Origin: Isoetes taiwanensis
Lineage: Eukaryota > Streptophyta > Lycopodiopsida > Isoetales > Isoetaceae
Reading direction: 5' to 3'
Length of the DNA: 64,000 nt
Assembly (NCBI GenBank): GCA_021234155.1
Contig: JAJEKV010000005.1
Span: 5,274,952-5,338,951, forward strand
Below are positions 53,871-64,000 of the stretch, one piece after another. The notes below the pieces were generated by a model. That model made no database searches, was not told where the DNA came from, and worked only from the letters and a program-made list of their open reading frames with translations. Within the stretch, counting starts at the first letter, position 1, and the number at the start of each line of letters is the position of its first letter. Both the position numbers and the translations under genes were made by a program.

Positions 53871-54500
53871 CTGAGGAATCCCAAGGCGGCTCTTATGGCC
53901 GGGGTTCCAGCAGGCACTAGAGGCCTCGATGCGGTACACCAAGACCTTCAAGCTGCAAGCATTTGCCCAAGTTGCAACTTTGGAAGCCAAACTTCAAGAC
54001 AAGCATGAAGCTCTCTTACAGGCTCATGCGGATCTCAAGTACACAAGCTCAAGTCAGCCAACTCATGGGATCGGCGGGCTCGGCTCGGTCAGAAATTCGA
54101 GACTCTATTGGAGCACAACAAGTCCAAAGCTGCTCTCACGGTACCAAGGATGAAGATATTGCTAAACTCAATGCCTTGTACTTTCGGGCGTGTGAAAACT
54201 TCCGCACTCAAGTTCAAAATCTTTCAGCCGAGATGCTCAAGTTGCCTCCTTGGCGGCTCGGCTTTCTACCAGACCTCTCGGATCACCTCTCTTCAAGATC
54301 AAACTACGGAGTGCGAGAAGCGAGAAAATACTCGATGGTGGCGGATTAGGTGCCGTCTCAATACAGGAAATCTTCCTCCCAGGTCAATCCTTCTCGAAGC
54401 GGGTCCGTGACCCGATCCGCCTCCTACTTGAAAAGGAAAATAGGATCCGTGATCTCGAACAACGGTGCGACAAGCTATTGGTCTCTGGATGAGGCTCAAA
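53871..54500 (+). pseudogene. Element D1 extra ORF, part 2: coiled-coil-like
   Basis: Frames 53929-54153 and 54250-54492 read 'FAQVATLEAKLQDKHEALLQ' (heptad-like), and 'LLLEKENRIRDLEQRCDKLL' near 54418-54480, both typical of coiled coils. They fit one protein with part 1, as in the coiled-coil tails of some plant retroelement extra ORFs. A 215-codon ORF on the opposite strand overlaps the end and is treated as a shadow. Confidence 0.4.
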
Positions 54501-55887
54501 CCAAACTTGGCCCCGGACTTCAATTCTTCCACGAGAATGCCGGTGGACTTCCGGCTCCCTCTGCTATCATGATTATGTGGTTGCTCGGCGCCACCTCTTC
54601 CTTTCAAAGTGGCCGCAGCGGTGATGGCCTGTGGATATCCCTTTGGCGGTGCTGATTTTTCGTTTGGCGAGAACTCTCCATTGAAGACAAAGGGTTGTGT
54701 TGTGCCCTTGTTGTCTTTGATCTCATACTTGTACCCGATCAGAGCTTTCTCACTTTCGGCGTGGTTCAGCCCATGGCTTATATTTTCATGATTTCTATAC
54801 GGGTGATACGGGGAAAATTTTGGCAATGGGCCCGCCCGGTTGTTCGGGGTGACCCCCGCTGCGCAATGGGTGCCGGGATAACAATCCATATCTTGCGGAT
54901 CTTTCGGACCAAAACTTTTCATCGAGGGTACATGCAGGCTTGCCAATCATTTTATCTCGGCAGCGAGGCGGCTACAACAAATAAGGAAGTATCTAGGACA
55001 TCGAAGATCTTCCCTATGCACAAGTCTATATCGGCACCTCATTGGTTACAATCGATTCTGAGCTCTGTTGGATAGCAAGGCGGTCCCCGCAGGATGGGAT
55101 AGCCCTCTGTCAACTCTCGACTCTCTGCTTCTCTTTGGGATCGCTGGTGTCGGGCACTTGATCCGGATCTTGTCGATCAATTCGGGGAATTTGCTTTCGG
55201 CAACCCATACGGGCATGGTTCCTTCTCCTATGCTTCCCACAGGTGTACCTCCGCCCAGGGTTCTGACTTCGATTGGCGCCTTCCTTTTTGGACCAAGGTC
55301 ATGGATGGTCATGCGGTGGACACCACCTCGGATCTCGGCCGGATCTCGGTGGGATCCGCGTTTTGTTCGCCCGATCACATTGGGAAGAAGGTGCTACTCA
55401 CGGACAACACCACAAATTGGATCTACATTGCTAATGGCGTGGTTGGCAACGGCCGGATCGCTTCATGGTCTCAACACCTTCTTGCGAGCGCCTCCACCTC
55501 ACGATCCTTACGTCCATCTTCAAAGCGGGATTTTTGCGCTGCCCTCAAATGCATTTTGCTCGGCTCCTTAAATCGGCGGCGTCCCATTTTCCTTTGCAAT
55601 CAAAAGCGTCGGTGCTTTTGGCCTTGGACTGTCTCCTCATGGAGTGTCGGTACATTTCTTGAGGCGCATGCGCTGCGCGCGAAGACATGAGTGCGCTCTC
55701 GTTTTTCTTATTGATGCTGATCCTGCCCTTGGCCAAGACACACCTCAAGCTCTTCAATCACGCCAAGATCTCATCGGCCCGATTACCATAATGGGGCCCG
55801 TCCTCACTCCGTGAGGATCACTTTCCGGGCCCGATGGCTTCGCCCTCAAAGCGCTTCCTCCTTTTCTTCACTCACGAGTTAATCGTT
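54501..55887 (+). other. Element D1 extra region, part 3, unrecognised
   Basis: Open stretches of up to 167 codons (55068-55571) overlap in three frames. The smoothest reading near 55260-55480 contains 'SDFDWRLPFWTKVMDGHAVD' and 'KKVLLTDNTTNWIYIANGVV', which look like real coding sequence of a globular protein, but I do not recognise the family. It ends shortly before the polypurine tract. It may be a captured host gene or the end of the extra ORF. Confidence 0.35.
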
Positions 55888-55897
55888 TGGTGGGGAG
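55885..55897 (+). promoter_or_regulatory. Element D polypurine tract
   Basis: CGTTTGGTGGGGAG lies directly before the LTR start TGTTAATCTG at 55898. Confidence 0.6.
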
Positions 55898-56570
55898 TGT
55901 TAATCTGTGCCTCTGATGCGGGACTATTCATCATCGTCGGAACCGAGGTCAAGCTCAAAGATCCTCGGTCAACCCACGGGTGGGACATCCAAGCCTCCCT
56001 GAGAAGACTAAGCGAGGCCACCTTGATCAAAGCCTTTGGCGGTCAACAAAGCGCCCGCTCGGACAAGTAATGACCCCGTCCCGCCAGCGTCGGCGTCGGC
56101 GTGATTCTAGGCACTTCAAAGGCACGCCAACTTTCACGCAAATCAGGCCTCCTTCGGTCGGCAGAGATCGGTCAGTGTCTATATTGGGCCCCAAGGCCAT
56201 TGTACTATATATATGAGTAGAGTTAGCTCATAAGTTTTTAGATGAGTTTTTGAGTCTTGTCTCCTTTCGGTTTTTCTCTCTATTGCGAGAGCTCATGTAT
56301 TTTCATCATTGATATCAAGGAAGCTTATCATCTTTCTTTCATTTGTTCATTCTCTTCTTTTTCTTCTCTTTTCGGCCAAATCCGCGTGACATAGTCCCCG
56401 GACTCTCTGTTAGATCCCACGGGTCCTCCAGGAGGTCTGTCTTCGGGGGTTCGAACCCCGGACCCCAAACAACATGCGCATTGCGAGATGCGATTTTCTC
56501 CTACTTTCTTAATTCGCCATGCATCGCCAATTTCCGCGGAAGAACTCCTTTCTCGAGGCGGCATCTACGC
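55898..56570 (+). repeat. Element D LTR 2 (673 bp)
   Basis: This matches 45550-46222 at equal length, with TATA at 56203-56217. It is the 3' LTR of copy 1 and the 5' LTR of copy 2. Confidence 0.8.
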
Positions 56571-57149
56571 TTGGGCGCCATCGTCGGGAAGCTGTTGGCG
56601 ACATGTATGGATCTGCTTATGACATAGAGGAGGCCATCTTGGTCTAGGGCTCGATCGCCGCCACCCACCCCTCGTGTCGATCTGCGTCCGGTTCCCGCCC
56701 CAAAGCGTGCAAACATTGCTCACAACCTCGGTCCCCTCATCATTGCTCGGGGAGCCTTATACGGCTCAGCCTTCTCAAACCGTACTTTCATACCCCTGAA
56801 CATGCCTACATCCATCATTCTTCAGGCCATCGCCACTTCGCCCGCCAACCATCATCTCCCAGGGTGGCCACGGCTATCCACATGTCTCCTGCTTTTGCCG
56901 GAATATCCTTTCCCCGTTTCCCCTTTGCGCTCTTCTGTTTTACAAGCCTTACGGATCTCAAAACCAATGCTCGGCTGCCGGTTTCTCAACCACGGTCACC
57001 CCTTCGCCGAGGTCCGTCGGGTACAATGCAAATCCACCTCAACCTCAATATCCTCACTATCTGTTTCTGTCCAGCCCGGCACTTTCACATCTACCTTCGG
57101 ACTACGGCCCGGCTTATCCACCTTTGGCAAACGAAGGCAAACCGGATTA

Positions 57150-57890
57150 GACCAAAGTGCTCGGGGCCCACATGGAAGAATTTGAGGCTCTAGCTGTCCT
57201 AAATGGGCGCAGCGCAACCTCAACTGAAATTTCACATCTTTTCCACCACCTGCGTAGCTCTCCTCATCAATGGCTCATGTCCAACAAAAGCCATTGGAAA
57301 CAAAGCTGGTCGAAATGCGCCTTTGCTTTTTACGTCTCATTCTGGGACCACGGATGATGATCAACTTCATCTCAAGCAACTCAATGAACTTCAACAAGAG
57401 CCCCGCAGATGCGGGATTTTGCGGATCGACTTCACATTACGCTTTCGGTAAGCTCAAGGGTACCCTACGAGCCATTTTTGCAGTGCGGTTTCTCCAAGGA
57501 CTTCCTCACGCTATTCGACTCATGTTGAATACTGCGTCCAAAAACTTTGGGGCGGGCTATACCATTCTGTCAATCACTCGTCAATGTTTCCTCGCGTGGC
57601 TCTTCAAGAGCTCCGTTTCATTCCACCGTCATGGTTCCACAAGCGGTACATTCGGCCTCAACCGCTAATCCACAGTAGCGGTCAAATCTGGTGCCATATT
57701 TGCAAATATCAAGGCCATTTGGCCAATAGGTGCAACTCCACCAATGGCCGCCTCATTGCAAGCGATGCAATATGTGCAATCATGCCACGGAAGAGTGCAC
57801 TTTCGCACTCATCCCACACCGTTCGCAACAAAATGGTTTTATCAAGTACAAACCACACCTCGGTCCCAAGCACTATCGGCTGACCACCTC
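57150..57890 (+). pseudogene. Element D2 gag with zinc knuckle
   Basis: This is a second copy of the gag at 46801. 'DDDQLHLKQLNELQQEP' lies near 57350-57405, and 'WCHICKYQGHLANRCNS' near 57688-57740 gives a complete C-x2-C-x4-H-x4-C knuckle (CHICKYQGHLANRC). Differences from copy 1 lie mainly at CAG/CTG positions, for example TTCAGCCTC in copy 1 against TTCGGCCTC here. Confidence 0.7.
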
Positions 57891-58815
57891 TTGAGTGCAG
57901 CCCGCGCAACTCTATCGAACTAGCGGGACCAACCGCGGGGGATCAACCAGCGTCCTCCTTTTTTGTCCTTCTAAAGCTCGGTGCTATCAGCATCAGAATG
58001 GGGTCATACCACCCGCGGCGTGCCCTCAACTTCCACAAGTTGGTCCGGCTTCACGGCACAAATCAGACCACATCGGTCCGCCTCCACGGCTTACCAACTC
58101 GGCTTGCTAATGGCAAACAAGGCGCGCGACCAGTTCTCAAAAGCCCCAAGGCGCCTCGGCAATCACGCTATCAACCAGCTCCGACCAAATCAACCTCATT
58201 TGGATCAACAAGCCCAAGAGGAAATTTTCGGGCACTTAATCCTCGATACGGTAGTCAAATTGGGTTGGTCTAGTTTCACGCCCGGACCAAGGCATCCGTC
58301 CCTTGACTATTGACCGAGGAAGGACGCAGCTTTTGCGCTGCGGTTGACACCCTTCCTCATGATGCGAAAAAAAAGGTTCACTTTGCACGACTTAGAAAAG
58401 CTCATGCCAAATGTCATGCCAAAAAGTTAAGCCAAAGCATTTTTGAATCTCATGCAAGCGGTGAAGGCGCACATTGGCAAATGTTCATGCCACCACTCGA
58501 GCTCAACAAAGACCACGATCCACCTTCAACATCTCAACCTCCCGCTCTCGGACATATCCCAATATTGCGGTAGGGTTGACTTACTCAAAAAGTTCTTTGC
58601 TTCCACGCCCGCACTCCAGCACCGGTGGAACCGGCGGATCCTTTTTCTCATGTACCTCTCGAACTCCAAGAGGAGCTTGCCAAGATCAAAATTCCTTTAA
58701 GCAGCAGCCATTTTAAAACTTCTGTCCTGCTCTCAAGGACCCGGTTACCACTCCCAATTTGTTTTAGTTGGGGCTGTGCTCTACCTCTACACCCACCCGG
58801 TCCATGCAGCGGTGG

Positions 58816-59400
58816 GAAATCAACCAAGTCAACCATGTTCAAATCGATGGAGGTAGTGCGGTCAATCTCATCACGGACAAACTCGCCAAACAAATGGGCA
58901 TCACACAACTCTTTCGTGCCCCATATGACATCAAATTGGCTAATGGCCATATCCACGAGACCTCAAAGGCGTCACACCTATTCTACACATCAACATTGGT
59001 GATCTCCGCTTTCCCATGGAATTTGGGTTTGGAAAGCTGGTGAAGATCCGGTGACTATGAAATCTTTGGTGGGAAGACCCTTTCTCGCCCGGGCAAAGAG
59101 TATCCATTCTTGGGCCCGCGGACGGTTAGTCATCTGAGATGGTCATCTCAATGCCACAATGGACTTGCAAAGCGGTAGGATCATTTCCGTTGACAATGCG
59201 GAACCCTCTCTCGGACAACGATTCGAAGGCGCTCGAGAATATTTATCAAGTTCGAGGCTACCCTGGCGTCGCCTCTGTCATCCTACCCGAATATCTTTGA
59301 TCCTTGGGGAAATGACTCTTGATCGGGGACGGTTGTGGCTGCCTTGCTTGACCCCTACGGCTCCTTGCAATCAGATCCAGCGTTGATCACTTTTCGAGAT
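58816..59400 (+). pseudogene. Element D2 aspartic protease
   Basis: The frame 58768-59043 is open across 'VNHVQIDGGSAVNLITDKLA' and 'FRAPYDIKLANGHIHETSKA', better preserved than copy 1. 'RISLILGEMTLDRGRLWLP' near 59290-59345 is the C-terminal block. The active site is DGGSA. Confidence 0.75.
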
Positions 59401-59747
59401 CACGGACCTCCGGCAACTCCTGGCGATGTACGCAGCAGTCATGAAGCAACCCTTTGCTAGATGACGAGCAACCTCTCTTTTTACCCGCATAAAGTGCCAC
59501 GCATCCGGTTATGCTCAACCTCCGCACATTGTCGGGGATTTGAAGTCATACCCCATATTCGGACTCACGAGAGTCGAAATTGTGGATGTTGGCAACAATC
59601 AACTGTCCGTGTATTCTTTGCCAAACCTTAGGCTCCTTATATCGTAACGGGGGCCGTCACGGCATTCAAAAATTCAAACACATTTTCGCTGGAGTTACAA
59701 AGATCTGCGGGGAATCAACAAAAGCTTGGGGAACTCACCATTCCTAC

Positions 59748-60524
59748 CCCTTTCTTTTGTTTTCCCCTTTCTTTGTTTTGTTTTGTCAATCCCCTTTCTT
59801 TTTGTTTTCTGCTCTTAATACTCACCCGAGTGCTTCTAATAGTTGCTTGGATGCTAGAAATGCCTACAAACTAATAGATGATTCGAAGAAAAGATCTATT
59901 TTTAGTCTTTTTCAAAGGACATATGTTACTGCGGGGTCGTTTTCAATTTTATCTCTAACAATGACTTAAACAAACACTAGTTGTATTACGCTCCAATTCC
60001 TTTATGCTCAATTGTAAATGACAATGCGAGTAAAATGAGTTCAATCATAGTTTCACCTGGTCTTTTCCCAAATTCCGATTTTCATTAAGTCAAAGCAGCA
60101 AATTCACAACACAAGGTATTCAAGAATGTCAGGCTAGATCACCCAAGAATAACTCAATCAAAATAAACTTCAAGTTTCAAAAGATTCAAGGATATTTCAT
60201 CATATATGCCTCGATTTTTGATTTCGAGCGGGGAGGATCTTACGCAAGCTCTACGTAGGCGTCCGACTTCCACGTTCACGGTCTTCAAATCGCTTATGGC
60301 CCTCAAAAAATTTCGATTAGAACAAACCCTTTTTTTTTAAAATCCCTTTTTTCCGGCGGATCTTGGCAAATTCGCAATCAAGGCTACGGTTTTGGTTTAA
60401 TTAAAGCTGTTCTTTAGGTGGAGTAGGACAAAATCATAGCGGATGCAATGATTACGCCGTTTGGCTCATGGAATGGAGGTTTCTTGGCAAGTTCAAATTT
60501 TAGGGTTCATCGATATATCCCCTT
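59748..60524 (-). repeat. Element B LTR fragment
   Basis: This matches 30440-31179, the R/U5-side half of the B LTR, with mismatches again at CAG/CTG sites. It starts after a short slippage-like stretch where CCCCTTTCTTTTGTTTT is repeated three times (59747-59808). It ends at the same junction with a C LTR as at 31179/31180. Confidence 0.75.
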
Positions 60525-63500
60525 TGTTGCCCATTTTCGGCAACATGGACTAACATCTATTATCAAAAACTTTTGTTTCATCCATATTTCCTCTAAGGAA
60601 AAGTTTAGGAGCTATTGTGATCCCATTAGAGTTTGGAAGACATTTGACCAAGTTTGGAAGGCATTGGGGATCTCCTTTTATAGCCTAATCTTTTCCTTGA
60701 GGTAAAATACCTTTTAGACACATTCCCATTTGTTTAACATTTTCCTTTGATTTGAAGACCGGGCAAAGGCTATAGCAAGATTATCAAAAGGAAGCACAAG
60801 ATGTTTTACCAAAGCTCAACCTTATGAAGCTTGCTTGAGTTTCATTAGTAGTTTGAAGTCACACATACAAGGATGCCATCTTGGAAGTGAAACATGCTCT
60901 TATTCTAGCCTTGAAGTTTGGAAGACCCTTATAGAAGTTTGGAAGACCCTTAGGCTTTTGAGCAAATGTATCTTCACTATGAGGTATGATTTGAGCATTA
61001 GAGACAATCGAGATGAAATCAAGTGCTTCTGAGAGGTACCCATCTTGTCTTCATTCCATATCCACCTTTTTATGTCCTATGAACCTTTTATAACCTTTCT
61101 TTCACCATTTTTTCCACTTTTTGAGACCTTTTCCCATCATTTCACTACCCATTTTTCTTATTGATCCTACCCTCAATTGAGAATTGCCCCTAATAATCTT
61201 GAAAAACTTCAAAGGCAAGAAAACTCTTTTCTCATTCTCATTTCATCTTCCTAAACCCTAGTATAGCCTATTTACACCCTTTTTCCCATCTTTTCCCATG
61301 ACTTTTTCACCATCCCTATGTTGCAATATTCATTGACCATGGGTCAAAATGGACAAAAATTCAAATATTTCAGTTTGACACGAAAACCTTCTAGATGGAA
61401 AGCTTGGCAAAAGAGCTAACATAGCCTTTTAAATTTGAAAAAAAACCCTTGGGAGGGCCTTCAAAATTGGATTCTTGGGATGCGTGCCAAAAAATAAAAA
61501 ACCTATTCTAGCCTATCTACCCTATCTAATTGCATAGTTCAGGTCACCCCAATTTTTTCCCGTGGCGGCCGGGCGTGGGGGGCGGAACTGGGTGGGTGTC
61601 CCCTCTGCGTGTACGCGCCCGGTTAATAGTTAGTCGGCACTTTTCCTTATATACGAGGCCTCGGAACCACTCGGCTGTGGGATATATCATCCTTAAAATT
61701 TTTGATGAACCCTAAAGAAATAGGGGAACACCGCTAAATCCGGCCAATTCGTTGCCATAATTTGATCGAATCCAGCCAATTTTTCTCCGAAATCGGCTCG
61801 AACCTTTTAGAGACCTCGGTGATCCTCTGTGGCACTTGATTTGATAGAAATTGCTCAATTTGGGCCCTTAAATCACTTTCGGTAGAGCTAGTTTTGTGGA
61901 AAAAGCGGTTCTTAAACCGGCATTCGGATCAAATCGACCGCCCTCGAGAGATATACCCTGTGATTTTGGCGTATTGAATATTTTGATATCATTTTGCTCT
62001 GCTCTGCTTTCAGATTCAGCTCTATTTAGTTCGAGATTGAAGTCGGTTCGTTGTGACACGGTGACATCGAAGCACCTCGATTGCAAACTTAAATAATCAT
62101 TCCATATTACTTCATTGGTATTTTTGAAGCACTTGAAAGACTCATACAGTCTTGAAATTGCTCTCAAGCATTATTACTCAAGCATTATTATTTTCGAAAC
62201 TTTGGTAATACCCTGTTGACATTATCAAACTTTCTGTACCACATTGCTATAATGCATAGTCCTTGCCTGAAAAATCGTTTTCATCATTGTACATCCATTT
62301 TTTGTAATTCTGCATTGCTCTTTTAAAAAAGCAAAAAACCAAAAACACTTACTCAGAGATTATATCCTCTTCAGATAGTTGTATTTCATCCTTATAGGAA
62401 TCCTAGAAACCTATACATTCGGAGAAAACATATAAAAAGATTTCTTTTCATAAGCATTCTGAGTTTGTTCTTTTTCTTGAGGTTTTGTTTACTTACGAGG
62501 AAAACTAAAACATCCTTTTGCTATTCAAACCTTTTACCGCGTGATCTAGAGGTTATTTTGAAGTTATGCACCTGAGATCCCAACCCAAAATTTCCCATCA
62601 AACTCCATCTGCAAAATTTGGCTCTCTGTTTTGGCACTGGCCAACTTTTTGACCTGCCTTTGACCTCGATTTTCTTGACCCTTCCTTATTCAAATCAAGT
62701 CAAATCTTCTCCACCATTTTTCTCTGCTTGTTGACCACTTATAACACCAATCGGATCTTCAAAATCTCTCAAGGTGTGTAATGCGCAAGTTGGGTTTTTG
62801 CTCGGCCAGTTTTTTCGGTTCCGGGGACTCTAGTGATTTTGAAAAAACTAGCACTTCAAAAAATGAATTTTCTGGTTTCATATGACAAGGATTGATCACC
62901 CTAAGTGATCTGGAGGTTCTAACCATTTTGTTTAAGATTCCTTTGAGGTTAGGCTAAAATTCGGGTTTTAGGCTAACATTTTGGAAGGATTCTCTGAGAT
63001 TTTTCACACGGAAGTTGAACTCCATGGCACCAAGAAGGCTGGCTTGAGCTCTTTGAGCAACACGAGGTAACAGGTCAACCAGATCTAGTAGGGGTAAGCA
63101 TGAAAGTGGCTACGGTTCCCGGCAAATGTTACAAATGTTTACGCTTTGCCTTTTCCTCCACAAGCTCCTTACCAATTTGAGCTCACTATACTGTTTCTTC
63201 CCCTTGTTATGATTCTTCCATGAATGCTAACCATTTCTTGAAGAATTTTGAAGAATATTATGAGGAGCATGGGAAAAGAAAGGTTCGAGGTTTCTTTGAG
63301 TTTATCAAATGCATGAAGGTGATGAGGCGGATCTGGTTGGATTCCAGCTGTCGATAGGTACTAAGTGGGATGAATTGGAACAAAGGTTTACGTCAAGGTT
63401 TGGTAAGACTACTTCACCCGAGGACCTTGTTTTTGAGCTCAATTCCTTTTCTATTAAATCACGGTGAAAGTGTGAAGCGGTATGTGGAAAGATTTAACTC

Positions 63501-64000
63501 TTATTTCTTTGGTGTGTAATAGGAACCATGTTTCCCACCCAACTTTGCATCTGGTTGCTTCCTTTATCGGAGGTCGATGTCAGGGCCCTAAGATTTATAG
63601 AAAGTTATTAAAACTTCAAAAGTTTGGTGAGCTAGATTCAATCCATAAGACATTTGTAAAATTTTGTAGATTTAGTAGAAATGCTAAGCTATCGCGCGAT
63701 GATGAAATCGAGAGAGATCCATTCTACCCTCCTCATCATGATCTTGAGCCACGAGTCACACTATGCTAATCTTTGCCCCATGTGTATGCGGTTGAGGAAG
63801 GAAAAGAAAAGCCAAAAGGCTGAAGAGCTAGACCCTCGGGTTTGAAATGAAATCACGAGATAAGTAAGGTATCACGAAGCTCTCTTAGAAGTTACCAAAC
63901 AACTCATGGGTTAAAAATAGTAATAATGCTCCTTCTTCTAGCTCTGCCATACACGAATGCACAAGCGTGGTAAACCCTATCATAGGGCTGAAAATTGCTT
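60525..64000 (+). mobile_element. Element C, copy 3 (LTR and gag; runs off the window)
   Basis: It repeats 31180-34640 in order and strand. It starts TGTTGCCC and carries TTATATACG near 61648 as TATA. It is cut by the window end inside the nucleocapsid. Confidence 0.85.
63023..64000 (+). pseudogene. Element C3 gag, 5' part
   Basis: The start ATG at 63023 ('MAPRR') corresponds to 33671 and 42121. Capsid fragments include 'ALPFPPQAPYQFELTI' near 63144-63190, 'MNANHFLKNFEEYYEEHGKR' near 63221-63280, 'FFEFIKCM' near 63292-63316, 'SPEDLVFELNSFSIKS' near 63416-63462, and 'KLLKLQKFGELDSIHKTF' near 63605-63655. The stretch 63221-63316 is open without a break, unlike copies 1 and 2. The zinc knuckles lie beyond the window. 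Confidence 0.75.

Larger units (their letters stand above)
45550..55897 (+). mobile_element. Element D, copy 1 (5' LTR plus full internal region)
   Basis: A plus-strand Ty3/gypsy element distinct from A, B and C. Its LTR is 673 bases, its primer site looks like tRNA-Asp, and it has gag, protease, RT, RNase H and integrase, then about 3.3 kb of extra sequence before the polypurine tract. It begins inside element C2. Confidence 0.8.
55898..59747 (+). mobile_element. Element D, copy 2 (LTR and partial internal region)
   Basis: It repeats 45550-49396 in order and strand, with primer site at 56571-56590. It ends shortly before the position where RT would start, at the junction with a B-LTR fragment at 59748. 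Confidence 0.8.

Noticed and set aside
54299-54946. 215-codon ORF on the minus strand
   Set aside because: It lies opposite the coiled-coil-like end of the element D extra ORF and shows no known motif. The rest of D is on the plus strand, so it is treated as a shadow.

Overview
This window is land-plant nuclear DNA made almost wholly of transposable elements. The evidence is the set of plant-type Ty3/gypsy LTR retrotransposons, L1-like LINE remnants, telobox/TATA promoters inside LTRs, and no intact host gene with a full-length frame. I cannot name the species. Nearly every frame is broken. Comparing repeated copies shows that the differences cluster at CAG/CTG triplets, i.e. CHG methylation sites. 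Many frameshifts may therefore be uncorrected long-read basecalling errors rather than mutations, so 'pseudogene' below means 'frame broken as written'.

Layout. 1-1868: reverse transcriptase part of a LINE (+). 2223-3064: a histone H3/CenH3-like fragment (+), followed by two hairpin-like dyads about 200 bp apart and a TATA box. 3765-5640: unrecognised sequence with one 161-codon ORF. 5641-11234: chromovirus (element A, +) with gag, protease, RT, RNase H, integrase and a C-terminal chromodomain, then a four-copy repeat of about 100 bp, a polypurine tract and an LTR from 11235. 13715-14643: three related dyads around a second H3/CenH3-like fragment (-), inside the leader of a minus-strand element whose Met-tRNA primer site (14846-14857) and LTR (14861-16445) are clear. 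16446-19669: T-rich non-coding DNA. 19670-21236: LINE ORF1 and the start of ORF2 (+), cut by element B.

21237-31179: element B (-), the best preserved copy, with order gag, zinc knuckles, protease, an extra RNase H, RT, a degenerate RNase H, and integrase. The extra RNase H keeps all four catalytic acids. 31180-45549: element C (+), same family and domain order as B, arranged LTR-internal-LTR-partial internal. 45550-59747: element D (+), a different gypsy family with a tRNA-Asp-like primer site and about 3.3 kb of extra sequence after integrase, again LTR-internal-LTR-partial internal. 59748-64000: a second copy of the B-LTR/C-LTR junction and C gag, 29.3 kb from the first, which implies a segmental duplication.

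The most unusual signals are the two H3/CenH3-like fragments with shared downstream dyads, the CHG-centred copy differences, and the two tandem LTR-internal-LTR-internal arrays.
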